Source: Rosistilla carotiformis
GTDB taxonomy: Bacteria > Planctomycetota > Planctomycetia > Pirellulales > Pirellulaceae
Assembly: GCF_007753095.1 (NCBI RefSeq)
Contig: NZ_CP036348.1
Location: 1,426,001 to 1,490,000, forward strand
DNA length: 64,000 nt
Direction of reading: 5' to 3'
The position numbers and the translations under genes are program-made. How positions within the stretch are numbered: the stretch's first letter is position 1; each line of letters begins with the position of its first letter. Under the pieces are notes generated by a model. The model worked only from the letters and a program-made list of their open reading frames with translations. It did no database searches and had not been told where the DNA came from. This document shows, one piece after another, positions 8,197-16,616 of this stretch.

Positions 8197-9516
8197 TCAG
8201 TTGGTGGCATTGGAAGAGGGAGAGCGATGATATCCCTTGTCGGTATAGGTCTGACTGTTGAACGCATCTCCTAGCCCGTCCCAATCAGGGCTGGGGTGCA
8301 TGTAGGCCGCGTCAGCCTCTTCGACCTCCACCGTGGCATCGGTCTCAACTTTGCCACGTGCTGTCTTGCGATGGACCTGCGGGCAAGCGGTGATTAGGCA
8401 ATCGCGGAGCGTGACCGGTTGCTTGGCTTTGTCGTCGGTCTGAACTGCGGCGGTTCGCATGGCATGGAAAGTCGACCGGTCGACGGTGATCGGCCCGCCG
8501 TTGCACCACAGGCCGCACGATGCCCAACCAGAAAAGCAATTTTTCAGCGTGGCGGATTTCCAGATCCGGATGTTGCGCGAGTTGCCAAGTGCGACGCAAT
8601 CGACAAGCTGGACGCCGTCGACCTTCAGATCGAAGCCGCCGTCCTGGTTGCGGATGGCTAGGCAGCGCGTGAAGCGGACGTCCGATGTGTTCCCTTCGAC
8701 GACAAAACCGTCACCATTTTTGTAACGCTTCTTCTGCAGCGGCATCAGGTTGTTCTGCGCCAGGCAGTCTTCAAACACAAACTGTGAGTTGGGGGCGCCG
8801 CCGTTGTTGACGATAAAGCCAAATGGAAACAACTCCGTCTTCGTCTCCCAATCGGCGTCCCCTTCGGAGCAATCGGCGGTGCACTGCCGCAGGGTCACGC
8901 CGTTGCAAGCTTGTTCAAATCGAAAACCATGTTTGGTGTAGCGGCGAAGATCGCAGCCATGCAACTGCAGGTCGTCGCAACCGGAGAGGTAGAACCCGTG
9001 CCGAAACCGCCGCATGTCGACGTCGTTGAAGACCAGGTGCGGACAGTTCGCTCCCTCCTTCCCGGCAGAGACCAGGACGCAGTTTTTGTAGTTCTCGATC
9101 CGAAGCCCCTCGAGAACCAGATGCCCGGCTCCCGGTTTAATCTGCACCGCAGTGGCTCCCTTGTCGGGTTTATCCTCCGACCATGTCGATGCGAAGACCG
9201 GCAGGCCCTCTCCGCGGTCGACGCCCGCGATCGTCTTGGGTGATCCCTCGGCGCCTCCTTGAGTGATCGTCAGTCGAGCGTTCTTGTAGACGCCGCCTCC
9301 CAAAAGCAACCGATCGCCCGGCATCATCGTTTTGTTGACGACGTCCGAGAGTGCCTGTTGGTCCAGGGCGTGTTCCCAGGTGGAGCCATCCTTGCGTCCG
9401 GCTCCTTGCACGGTCAGGTGGAAATCGGCGGCATCGACGAGACACGGCAGGCAGTGGCTTGCGATCAGGATCCAGGTCGCGTAGAGGGGCGTCGAGAATT
9501 TGGTGGTCCGCTTCAT
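8197..9516 (-). CDS. Secreted right-handed parallel beta-helix protein
   Basis: A 439-residue exported protein. The ATG at 9516 is preferred over the longest frame (9549) because it places a signal peptide (MKRTTKFSTP to VDAADF) at the N-terminus. After a conserved entry segment (GSTWEHALDQQ, PGDRLLLGGGVY) the chain shows short repeating beta-strand turns typical of pectate-lyase-like or NosD-like helices: LVLEGLRIENYKNCVLV, LQLHGCDLRRYTKHGF, VRFTRCLAIRNQDGGF. These folds bind or cleave polysaccharides. Without a recognisable catalytic site, a polysaccharide lyase or a structural role are both possible. Confidence 0.75.
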   Translation of the reverse strand: MKRTTKFSTPLYATWILIASHCLPCLVDAADFHLTVQGAGRKDGSTWEHALDQQALSDVVNKTMMPGDRLLLGGGVYKNARLTITQGGAEGSPKTIAGVDRGEGLPVFASTWSEDKPDKGATAVQIKPGAGHLVLEGLRIENYKNCVLVSAGKEGANCPHLVFNDVDMRRFRHGFYLSGCDDLQLHGCDLRRYTKHGFRFEQACNGVTLRQCTADCSEGDADWETKTELFPFGFIVNNGGAPNSQFVFEDCLAQNNLMPLQKKRYKNGDGFVVEGNTSDVRFTRCLAIRNQDGGFDLKVDGVQLVDCVALGNSRNIRIWKSATLKNCFSGWASCGLWCNGGPITVDRSTFHAMRTAAVQTDDKAKQPVTLRDCLITACPQVHRKTARGKVETDATVEVEEADAAYMHPSPDWDGLGDAFNSQTYTDKGYHRSPSSNATN

Positions 9517-9608
9517 TTCAATTTCCGTTGGGGCCGCGGACGCCAGCAACCGTCACTGCGGAGCATGGCGTGGTGCGTCGAAGAGTCGATAGAACGTTGC
9601 GTGCGAGT

Positions 9609-9974
9609 TTATTCGCTTCGCAAGATCTTTTCCATCTTCCGGCCTTTGGCCAGTTCGTCGACCAATTTGTCCATGTAGCGGACTTTCTGCGTCAGTGGGG
9701 TCTCGATCTCTTCGATGCGATACCCGCAGATGACTCCCGTGATCAGGTGCGCATTAGGATTCAGCTTCGCCCGCTGGAAGAACTGTTTGAACGTCACGTT
9801 GTCGTCGATCTGTTTCTGCAACGCCTTGTCATCGAATCCGGTCAGCCAGCGGATTACTTGATGTAATTCCTCGCGACTGCGTCCCTTCCTTTCCACCTTC
9901 GTTAGATAGTGCGGGTAGACCGACGCAAAGGTCAGCTTCGCCATCCGATTGTCGTGATCGCTGGTGGTGCTCAT
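9609..9974 (-). CDS. DUF2200 family protein
   Basis: A 121-residue cytoplasmic protein matching the DUF2200 pattern: FASVYPHYLTKVERKGRS near the N-terminus, VIRWLTGFD, and GVICGYRIEEIETPL followed by a charged helix. The ATG at 9974 has GGAAGAG about nine bases upstream; the longer frame would start with TTG. The family is widespread in bacteria and has no established function. Confidence 0.8.
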   Translation of the reverse strand: MSTTSDHDNRMAKLTFASVYPHYLTKVERKGRSREELHQVIRWLTGFDDKALQKQIDDNVTFKQFFQRAKLNPNAHLITGVICGYRIEEIETPLTQKVRYMDKLVDELAKGRKMEKILRSE

Positions 9975-10257
9975 TCTGGGATACTCTTCCAAATCGTGGC
10001 GTTGCTAGATTCCCTCAACCGATTTTAACCATCGAAGGCCCGGAAAGTTCTTTGGTTTACGCGAAGAAATAGAAGCAGGTGGGGACGGGAGCTGTTGCGA
10101 GCATCCGGTAACTGCTGGGTATCGACCGAGAGTCGGGCTGTTGCTGGTGGGAGCCCTGCCCTGGATCTGCTGTGCAAAACGGAATGTTTCCAAGTTTGTT
10201 GAGGCTGCGACGAATATGTCGTAGAAAAGGATCTTCCCTCAAGCCGGAGTGCCACCG

Positions 10258-10386
10258 ATGTTTGGAATTGGCGTCTTGGAAATCATCATTATTGCGGCGG
10301 TTGGTTTGGCCGGAATCGCCATACCGTTCTGCATCGTTTACACGGCAGTGCGTTTGGGGAACCGCGATTCCAAAAAGCGTGACTGA
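10258..10386 (+). CDS. Small single-pass membrane protein (42 aa)
   Basis: This open frame is short but well formed: ATG at 10258, GGAG eight bases upstream, TGA at 10384-10386. The peptide begins MFGIGVLEIIIIAAVGLAGI, continues through one strongly hydrophobic segment of about 28 residues, and ends in a charged tail (RLGNRDSKKRD), giving an N-out/C-in single-pass topology by the positive-inside rule. It stands alone between two minus-strand genes. Function is unknown. The hydrophobic pattern plus the ribosome site make it better than chance. Confidence 0.55.
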   Translation: MFGIGVLEIIIIAAVGLAGIAIPFCIVYTAVRLGNRDSKKRD

Positions 10387-10566
10387 CCGCGTTGGAACAG
10401 ATGGGAACCGTCTGCGTTTCGTCGAAACGGGAGCAGGCAATATCGCCGGGGCGACCGCGATCTGCGATATTCGCCTCGGCTCCTTGTGTCGAGGTAGCCG
10501 TTTGTGATTACATCGTCTGGTGATGAAAGAGGAGGACTCGTTGCCCCGCCAGAAACCTGAGGCCGA

Positions 10567-12450
10567 TTAGACCGCGACGGTGCTTTGGATTCCGCGGCAG
10601 GCTTTTTTGATCGCGTCGGCGTCTAGCGAGAGATCGTGCAGCAGTTCCTCCCGTTCGCCATGTTCGACGAACATGTCGGGGATTCCCAGTCGCGTGATGC
10701 CGCGGGTGTCCAGGTGCATGTCGTTAGCCGCTTCCAGGAAGGCCGAACCGAAGCCGCCTTGCAGAGCACCCTCTTCGAGCGTGATCACATGTCCGCAGCT
10801 CTCGATCACCTCGGCGACCATTTCGCGATCGATCGGTTTGGCGAATCGGGCGTTGACCACGGTCACACTCATTTCCGATTCCAATTGCTTGGCAGCTTCT
10901 AAGGCTTGGTCCAACAGCGCTCCGAAGGAGACGATCGCTACGTCGGTTCCGCGTTGGATGTATTCCGCTTTGCCGGTTTCGATCGGGTCGGGTTCGCGCT
11001 CTATATGCAGTGCCGAGCACTTTGGATAGCGGATCGATGTGGCGACATCCGATTGCAGCGCGTAGTCCAGCATTGGGGCGAGTTCTTCGGAGTAGCCTGG
11101 AGCCATGACGGTCAGGTTCGGGAAGACGCGCATGTATCCAATATCGAATAGGCCGTGGTGCGTCGGGCCGTCGGGACCGGTCAGTCCCGCGCGGTCCAAC
11201 ATAAAGACGACCGGCAGCTTTTGCAGGCAGGCTTCCTGGAAGATCTGGTCGTAGCTGCGTTGCAGGAAGGTGCTGTAGATATCGACGATCGGCCGCATCC
11301 CCGCTTTGCATTGCCCGGCGGCGAAGGCGACCGCATGCGATTCGCAGATTCCGACATCGAAAAAGCGATCGGGGAACTGCTCGCGAACCGGTTCCAGTTT
11401 GTTGCCTTGGCACATCGCTGCGGTCATCACCGTCACGCGCTCGTCCCGTTGCATCGCGTCGCGGATCGCATCGCGAGCAAAATTGGTGTAGGCCGGTTGG
11501 CTGGCACCGCTGGTCGGGACCGGCTTTCCCCCTTCATCGACAAATTTTGGCGGGGTGTGGAAATAGACGGGATCCTGTTCGGCAGGGACGTAACCGCGTC
11601 CCTTTTCGGTCACGACGTGCAGCAGGACCGGGCCGCTGAGATCCTTGACCATCGCCAGGTACTTTTTCAGCAGGCCGATGTCGTGGCCATCGATCGGACC
11701 GACGTAGCGGAAGCCCAGTTCTTCGAACATCATGCCGCCAAGCACGCCCGCCTTGACCCCTTCCTTCATCTGAGCCAACAGGCGTTCGGTCGGATCGCCG
11801 AAGACGGGAACGTGGTTCAGCACTCGCACCACCTCCTGCTTGAGGCCGGTGTAGAACGGATTGCCGCGGAGGCGATCGAGGTAGCGAGCGACGCCGCCGA
11901 CGCGGGGGCAGATCGACATCTCGTTGTCGTTGAGGATCATCAACAGATCTTTGTTCAGTTCGCCCGCGTTGTTCATCGCTTCGAAAACGATGCCGCTGGG
12001 GAACGCGCCGTCGCCGATCACCGCAACGCTCTTGCGATGCGATTGCCCCGCCAGATCGTCGCCGCTGGCCAAGCCAAGGGCTGTGCTGACGCTGCACCCG
12101 GCGTGTCCGGTCATGAACAGATCGTAGGGACTCTCGTGCGGGTTAGGGTAACCCATCAGGCCCCCCTTGGTGCGAATCGTCTTGAATTCGCTGTACCGTC
12201 CGGTGACCAATTTGTGCGGATAGACTTGATGTCCGGTGTCCCAGATCAAGCGATCGCTGCGGAAATCAAACACGCTGTGCAGGGCGATGCAGAGTTCGAC
12301 GACGCCGAGGTTCGATGCAAAGTGAGCGGTTCGGGTGGCCAGCAGGTTGCACAAGACATCGCGGATCTCGTCGGCCAGTTGGTCGAGTTGTTTGACCGAG
12401 TAGTCTTTAAGCGGTTCGGCGGAATCAAGCTGTGCGAGTAGTTCGTGCAT
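10567..12450 (-). CDS. dxs: 1-deoxy-D-xylulose-5-phosphate synthase
   Basis: A 627-residue thiamine-diphosphate enzyme joining pyruvate and glyceraldehyde 3-phosphate, the first step of the MEP isoprenoid pathway. Visible landmarks are HFASNLGVVELCIALH, DTGHQVYPHKLVTGR, the ThDP-binding GDGAFPSGIVFEAMNNAG with NDNEMSI, the transketolase pyrimidine domain with ICESHAVAFAAG, and DRAGLTGPDGPTHHG. Length is normal for Dxs. It follows ispA with 2 bases between, and its AAGGAG ribosome site lies inside the end of ispA, so the pair is one transcript. Confidence 0.96.
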   Translation of the reverse strand: MHELLAQLDSAEPLKDYSVKQLDQLADEIRDVLCNLLATRTAHFASNLGVVELCIALHSVFDFRSDRLIWDTGHQVYPHKLVTGRYSEFKTIRTKGGLMGYPNPHESPYDLFMTGHAGCSVSTALGLASGDDLAGQSHRKSVAVIGDGAFPSGIVFEAMNNAGELNKDLLMILNDNEMSICPRVGGVARYLDRLRGNPFYTGLKQEVVRVLNHVPVFGDPTERLLAQMKEGVKAGVLGGMMFEELGFRYVGPIDGHDIGLLKKYLAMVKDLSGPVLLHVVTEKGRGYVPAEQDPVYFHTPPKFVDEGGKPVPTSGASQPAYTNFARDAIRDAMQRDERVTVMTAAMCQGNKLEPVREQFPDRFFDVGICESHAVAFAAGQCKAGMRPIVDIYSTFLQRSYDQIFQEACLQKLPVVFMLDRAGLTGPDGPTHHGLFDIGYMRVFPNLTVMAPGYSEELAPMLDYALQSDVATSIRYPKCSALHIEREPDPIETGKAEYIQRGTDVAIVSFGALLDQALEAAKQLESEMSVTVVNARFAKPIDREMVAEVIESCGHVITLEEGALQGGFGSAFLEAANDMHLDTRGITRLGIPDMFVEHGEREELLHDLSLDADAIKKACRGIQSTVAV

Positions 12451-12452
12451 CG

Positions 12453-13352
12453 TTAGCGGCTCCTTTGCAGTACATAGTCAGCTAACTGGGATAACCGTTG
12501 GCCGGTGCCGCGGAATAACTCCGCGTGCTCTTTGGCCGCAGTGACCAGTTCACTGGCTTTGCTTCGGCTGGCGTCAACGCCGATAAATCCTGGGAATGTC
12601 AATTTGCCACGGGCGGCGTCTTTGCCGCTCTGTTTGCCCATTTCGTCGCCGTCGCCTTCCCAGTCGAGTAGGTCGTCAACAATCTGGAACGCCAGGCCCA
12701 AGTCTCTAGCATAATCGGTCAGCGACGCGATTTGCGATTCTTGAGCACCTACACTAATTGCACCCAATTGTAAGGAACATGTGAAGAGGGCTCCCGTTTT
12801 TCTGCGGTGAATCGCTTCGAGCCAGGCGAGGTTATGCCGCTCATTTCGGTTTTCCGCAAGTAGATCGTCGGTTTGGCCGCCGACCATCCCCGATCGACCC
12901 GCCGATTTTGCAAGCACTTCGCAGGCGCGGACCGCTCGTTCGGGCTGAGGGATCCCGGTCGCTAGCGTCTCAAAGGCTGCCGTTAGCAGCGCGTCGCCGG
13001 CCAGGATTGCCGTCGCTTCGTCGAATTGTTTGTGGCACGTCGGCCGCCCACGACGCAGATCGTCGTCGTCCATCGCCGGCAGATCGTCGTGGATCAAGGA
13101 GTAGGCGTGGACCATCTCGATCGCCACGGCCGCAGCAATCGCTTCGCTTCGCTCTCCGCCACACGCCTCCGCTGCCATCAGGACAAGCGCCGGACGCAAC
13201 CGCTTGCCGGGGCTCATCAGGCTGTAACGCATCGCTTCGTTGAGCTCGGGGGGGCAGCCCTCTTGAGGAGCTAGCGCCGCGTCGAGCGCCGTATCGATTT
13301 CGGGGACCAAGTCGGCTAGCGGGTTTTTTGCGGGCGATGCGGGATTCGACAT
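12453..13352 (-). CDS. ispA: Polyprenyl diphosphate synthase (FPP/GGPP synthase type)
   Basis: A 299-residue all-helical prenyltransferase that extends allylic diphosphates with IPP. The first aspartate-rich motif is in HDDLPAMDDDDLRRG (near residues 93-107), the second in FQIVDDLLDWEGD (near 220-232). GKRLRPALVLMAAEA is the IPP-binding region. Length and motifs fit the IspA class. Whether the product is C15 or C20 cannot be fixed by eye. It lies between xseB and dxs, the same order as in Escherichia coli. Confidence 0.93.
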   Translation of the reverse strand: MSNPASPAKNPLADLVPEIDTALDAALAPQEGCPPELNEAMRYSLMSPGKRLRPALVLMAAEACGGERSEAIAAAVAIEMVHAYSLIHDDLPAMDDDDLRRGRPTCHKQFDEATAILAGDALLTAAFETLATGIPQPERAVRACEVLAKSAGRSGMVGGQTDDLLAENRNERHNLAWLEAIHRRKTGALFTCSLQLGAISVGAQESQIASLTDYARDLGLAFQIVDDLLDWEGDGDEMGKQSGKDAARGKLTFPGFIGVDASRSKASELVTAAKEHAELFRGTGQRLSQLADYVLQRSR

Positions 13353-13443
13353 GTTGGGAATCGGCGATGGAAAAATGGGCGAGGATCAGGTGGTGTGTCG
13401 AGCGGAATTGGCGAAGGCGGGCCGATGACCGGAAGAGATTGCC

Positions 13444-13827
13444 TTAAAACAAACCCTCTAAATCATCCTTGGGCTTCTTCGCAGCTGCGGCGCCGCGTCG
13501 GCGGCCGCGCCCTTGTTGCTTCTCTTCGAGCGTCATCTCCGATTCGTGGAACGGTTCGGTGATCGGGTTGCCCTCTTTATCGAAGCCGGTCAAACGCTCG
13601 ATCCGCCGTTCAAAGCTGTTCAGCAGTTCTTGGCAATGTCGGATCGTGCGGACACCCACTTCGTAGGCTTGCAGCGATTCCTCGAGCGTTAAGTCGCCGC
13701 TCTCCAAATCGCGGACGATCTGCTGGGTCTTCGACAGCCCCTCTTCGAATTGCAACGGCGGTGTCTCGTCGTTGCTGTCATCGGAGATGGTTTCGCTGGT
13801 CTTGGTTCGAGCCGACTTTTTCTTCAT
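13444..13827 (-). CDS. xseB: Exodeoxyribonuclease VII small subunit
   Basis: A 127-residue protein with the XseB helical hairpin: FEEGLSKTQQIVRDLESGDL, LTLEESLQAYEVGVRTI, CQELLNSFERRIERL. It partners the catalytic XseA subunit in degrading single-stranded DNA. The open frame runs up to 14016, but the first 63 residues are low-complexity and overlap the upstream gene, so the ATG at 13827 (MKKKSARTK) is chosen. The C-terminus carries an extra basic stretch (GRGRRRGAAAAKK). xseA is not in the window. Confidence 0.88.
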   Translation of the reverse strand: MKKKSARTKTSETISDDSNDETPPLQFEEGLSKTQQIVRDLESGDLTLEESLQAYEVGVRTIRHCQELLNSFERRIERLTGFDKEGNPITEPFHESEMTLEEKQQGRGRRRGAAAAKKPKDDLEGLF

Positions 13828-13936
13828 GACGCTGCGTTGGTGTAGTCTTCGCTTCAAGGTCCGTCGGGCAAAGCAATTTGGGTTGCGAGTTGCCGTCGGG
13901 ACTGTGGGGAGAGTCGTATCGTTTGTCACCGACCGA

Positions 13937-15076
13937 TCATTTGAAGTCGGCGAGATCGCGATCGTACAGGCGATAGGTCTTGGTGATCTGAGCTCCGCCC
14001 CGTTCGATCGAGGCACGCGACAATTGATTGCTCTCGAGCACCCAGGAGAGTTCGCCTTCGGTCAGCCCGAACTTTAAAGCGTCGGGCAAGATCCGATAGA
14101 TCGTCACAACGCCCAGTCCCCAGCGTTGGTATTCGGGCAGGACGTTGGTGCTGAGCAAGCGGGCGCGTTTTAGGTGGCGACGCCCCATCAGCAGCCGCAG
14201 CCAGCCGAAGGGGAACAGTTTGCCATCGATCTTTTTAATCAGCGGGTTGTAATCGAGCAGGCCAAAACAGGCTCCGATCGGTTTGCCTTTGATCGATGCG
14301 ATGCTGGTCATCTCGGGCGTCACCAGCATCCGCAGCTGCTTGCTCTGGTGGTCGATCTCCGCTTCGGACAACGGCACGTAGCCCCAGGTGTTGACGAGCG
14401 ATTTGTTGTAGATATCCAAGAACAGACGGACATCGCTCATGAAGTTCTTGCGGCTCAATGGACGCGTTTCGACTTCGAATCGACGCGCGACCTCTTCGAC
14501 AACAAATTTCAGTTTGGGGTCGATGTTGTCGAGCATCGACAGCTCGACATCGTAAGCATAGAGATCCTCTACTTTGGCAAGCCCAAACGATTCGACCAGC
14601 GCCGGATAGTAGGGCCTGTTGTAGGTCATCATAAATGTTGGAGGGCAATCGAAGCCCTCGACAAGCAGCCCACATTCGTAGTTTAACGAGGGATTCACCG
14701 GGCCGCGCATCGCGTCCATTCCCTTGTCGGCCAACCATTTCGCAGCGGCTTCGAACAGGCCGGTCGCCGCCTCTTGATCGTCTTCGCATTCGAAGAACCC
14801 GAAGAAGCCACGCTGCTCGTCGAATTGACGATTGTGGGCGTGATTCACCAACGCGGCGATGCGGCCGACGATCTTGTCACCGCGGGCCGCCAAAAAGGTT
14901 TGAATCTCGGCGTCTTGGTAGAATGGGTGCGGCTTGAAATTCACCATTTCGCGTTGATGCGAGCGAATGGGGGGAACCCAATTCTCGTCCCCTTGGTAGA
15001 TTTGCCAGGGGAGAGCCAAGAATTTCTTTTGGTCTTTGCTCGATTGAACCGGCCAGATTTTCAGTGTTTCAGTCAT
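13937..15076 (-). CDS. GNAT-like acyltransferase, two-domain
   Basis: A 379-residue cytoplasmic protein. The N-terminal part (about 60-180) has FLAARGDKIVGRIAALVNHAHN and GFFECEDDQEAATGLFEAA, typical of the acyl-CoA N-acyltransferase fold, then RGPVNPSLNYECGLLVEGFD. The C-terminal part (about 300-375) has STNVLPEYQRWGLGVVTIYR and ends with a helix-strand unit as in GNAT proteins. This architecture is common in Planctomycetota and Bacteroidota and is usually annotated only as an N-acetyltransferase-like protein. No substrate can be given. It ends 109 bases before xseB on the same strand. Confidence 0.7.
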   Translation of the reverse strand: MTETLKIWPVQSSKDQKKFLALPWQIYQGDENWVPPIRSHQREMVNFKPHPFYQDAEIQTFLAARGDKIVGRIAALVNHAHNRQFDEQRGFFGFFECEDDQEAATGLFEAAAKWLADKGMDAMRGPVNPSLNYECGLLVEGFDCPPTFMMTYNRPYYPALVESFGLAKVEDLYAYDVELSMLDNIDPKLKFVVEEVARRFEVETRPLSRKNFMSDVRLFLDIYNKSLVNTWGYVPLSEAEIDHQSKQLRMLVTPEMTSIASIKGKPIGACFGLLDYNPLIKKIDGKLFPFGWLRLLMGRRHLKRARLLSTNVLPEYQRWGLGVVTIYRILPDALKFGLTEGELSWVLESNQLSRASIERGGAQITKTYRLYDRDLADFK

Positions 15077-15523
15077 TATTTCGCAAAGTAAGGGGGAATC
15101 CCAACGCCCGCAAACACCCCGAGCGGGAGAACACCGGCGGGATGCTTACCAGCACACACGGAATGTTAAGGGGCAACTGGCTTTACCGGGCACGGCGTGG
15201 TGAGTCGCCAATGCATCCGAGGTGTCCCCGCTTTCGCAGGCATTGAAACTCATGGGGGCCGTCGTTTTTCGAACTGGCGGGCAGGCCGATAGGTCGAGCC
15301 TCCTAATGTAGCGTGTTGGCGCAGTTTGTTGCAGGGCTGGGCCGAATTGCGGAGCCGGAGCACTCGGCCGGGACCGCGTTTTTTCTCAATGGGGCGTGCC
15401 GCCGTCACTCTCTTGGATTGGGAACGCTGGGGAGCGGTATGATTTGCCGCGGCCATCCAATGGCACTTCGTTTACCATGGACTATGATGAGGCCAAAAAC
15501 GCCAACGCCCTCGTCGACGAATC
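15077..15523. other. Intergenic region between divergent genes
   Basis: These 447 bases separate the GNAT-like gene (minus) from the TrmH-like gene (plus), so both promoters should lie here. Short open frames exist on both strands but lack ribosome sites and coding-like composition. I find no convincing -35/-10 pair, RNA gene or repeat. Confidence 0.5.
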
Positions 15524-16348
15524 ATGCCACTGACCATCACCAGCCGTTCGAATCCTAGATACCGCGGCTGGGTTCAGTTGCGATCACGACGCGCACGAAA
15601 ACGGAGCGGTGAGTTCTTGATCGATGGCGCGCGCGACACGCTGCGTGCGATTCAAAGCGGGATCGCGCCGCATGAGGTGTTGTGTTCGGCAGATTGCGAT
15701 TGGGAAGCGGTCTCGTCGGAGTCGGAGTTTGGCCAAGTGATCGCGTGGGCGCGGGCCAACGACGCACTGATCTTGATCGCTGCTTCGTTGTTCCCCGCGG
15801 TTTGCTACGGCCAACGCGACTCACAGGTGGTTTCCGTCGCATCGGTCGCATCGGGGGACTCCTTGGCGTCGTTGTCGGTTCCTCAAAATCCATTGATCGT
15901 GATCCTCGACGGAATTGAAAAGCCGGGGAATGTGGGGGCAATCTATCGAACCGCCGATGCCGTTGGTGCTGACGCGGTGATCCTGACCGGAACGACGACC
16001 GATCGATTTAATCCCAACGCGATCCGCGCCAGTGTGGGAACGGTGTTAGCGCTGCCAACCGCGATCGGTGACCACGCTACGGTCGCCCATTGGTTGGCAG
16101 AACGCAGCATTCGCGTGGCGTTGGCGCGAGTTGACGGGGAGCGGTCCTACTGGGATTTGCCGCTGACCGAAGCGATTGCGATCGTCTTTGGCAACGAGGC
16201 GGAAGGTTTGGGCAGCCAGTGGGAGCGGGCGCCGCATGAGGCGTTTCAGATTCCAATGGCGGGGATCGCCGACAGTTTGAATGTGTCGGTAAGTGCCGCC
16301 GTCGTGTTGTTCGAAGCTCGGCGGCAACGGTCCATCGACGGCGTTTGA
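15524..16348 (+). CDS. TrmH/SpoU-family RNA 2'-O-methyltransferase
   Basis: A 274-residue SAM-dependent methyltransferase of the knotted SPOUT class. The N-terminal substrate-binding part starts ITSRSNPRYRGWVQLRSRRAR. The catalytic domain shows motif 1 (LDGIEKPGNVGAIYRTADAVG), motif 2 (IVFGNEAEGLGSQW) and motif 3 (IPMAGIADSLNVSVSAAVVLFE), with the Asn/Arg and Glu of the family present. It methylates a ribose in rRNA or tRNA; the position modified cannot be read from sequence. Confidence 0.92.
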   Translation: MPLTITSRSNPRYRGWVQLRSRRARKRSGEFLIDGARDTLRAIQSGIAPHEVLCSADCDWEAVSSESEFGQVIAWARANDALILIAASLFPAVCYGQRDSQVVSVASVASGDSLASLSVPQNPLIVILDGIEKPGNVGAIYRTADAVGADAVILTGTTTDRFNPNAIRASVGTVLALPTAIGDHATVAHWLAERSIRVALARVDGERSYWDLPLTEAIAIVFGNEAEGLGSQWERAPHEAFQIPMAGIADSLNVSVSAAVVLFEARRQRSIDGV

Positions 16349-16363
16349 TCGCCCGGGGGCCAC

Positions 16364-16386
16364 CGATCGCTTCGTGGAAGCGATCG
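16364..16386 (+). terminator. Perfect 10-bp hairpin after the TrmH-like gene
   Basis: CGATCGCTTC and GAAGCGATCG pair perfectly around a GTG loop, 15 bases after the stop codon. There is no following T-run, so it may stabilise the 3' end of the mRNA rather than terminate intrinsically. Confidence 0.45.
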
Positions 16387-16616
16387 TCGTGGTAAACCTG
16401 TCAAGCTTTAACGCCTGGGCGATGATGCTAGCACTGGAATAATCAGTAAAACAAGCGCTACATTCGTTACAGCCTGCAAGATTACTGAATTCGGGACAAT
16501 GCAACTCCCGATACCAATCGTGACGATCATTACAACCCGCTTGTAATGTTCGATTTCGAGGCGGCTGCCAGGGGGGTGGTCGATGTCGAATTCACGACCT
16601 CATTGGACAGTCAATC

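Noticed and set aside
11155-12441. A 428-codon plus-strand frame across dxs.
   Set aside because: It is antisense to a strongly conserved enzyme and has no motif; dxs on the minus strand is certain.
14174-14686. A 170-aa plus-strand frame inside the GNAT-like gene.
   Set aside because: Antisense to a coherent two-domain protein and without a motif of its own.
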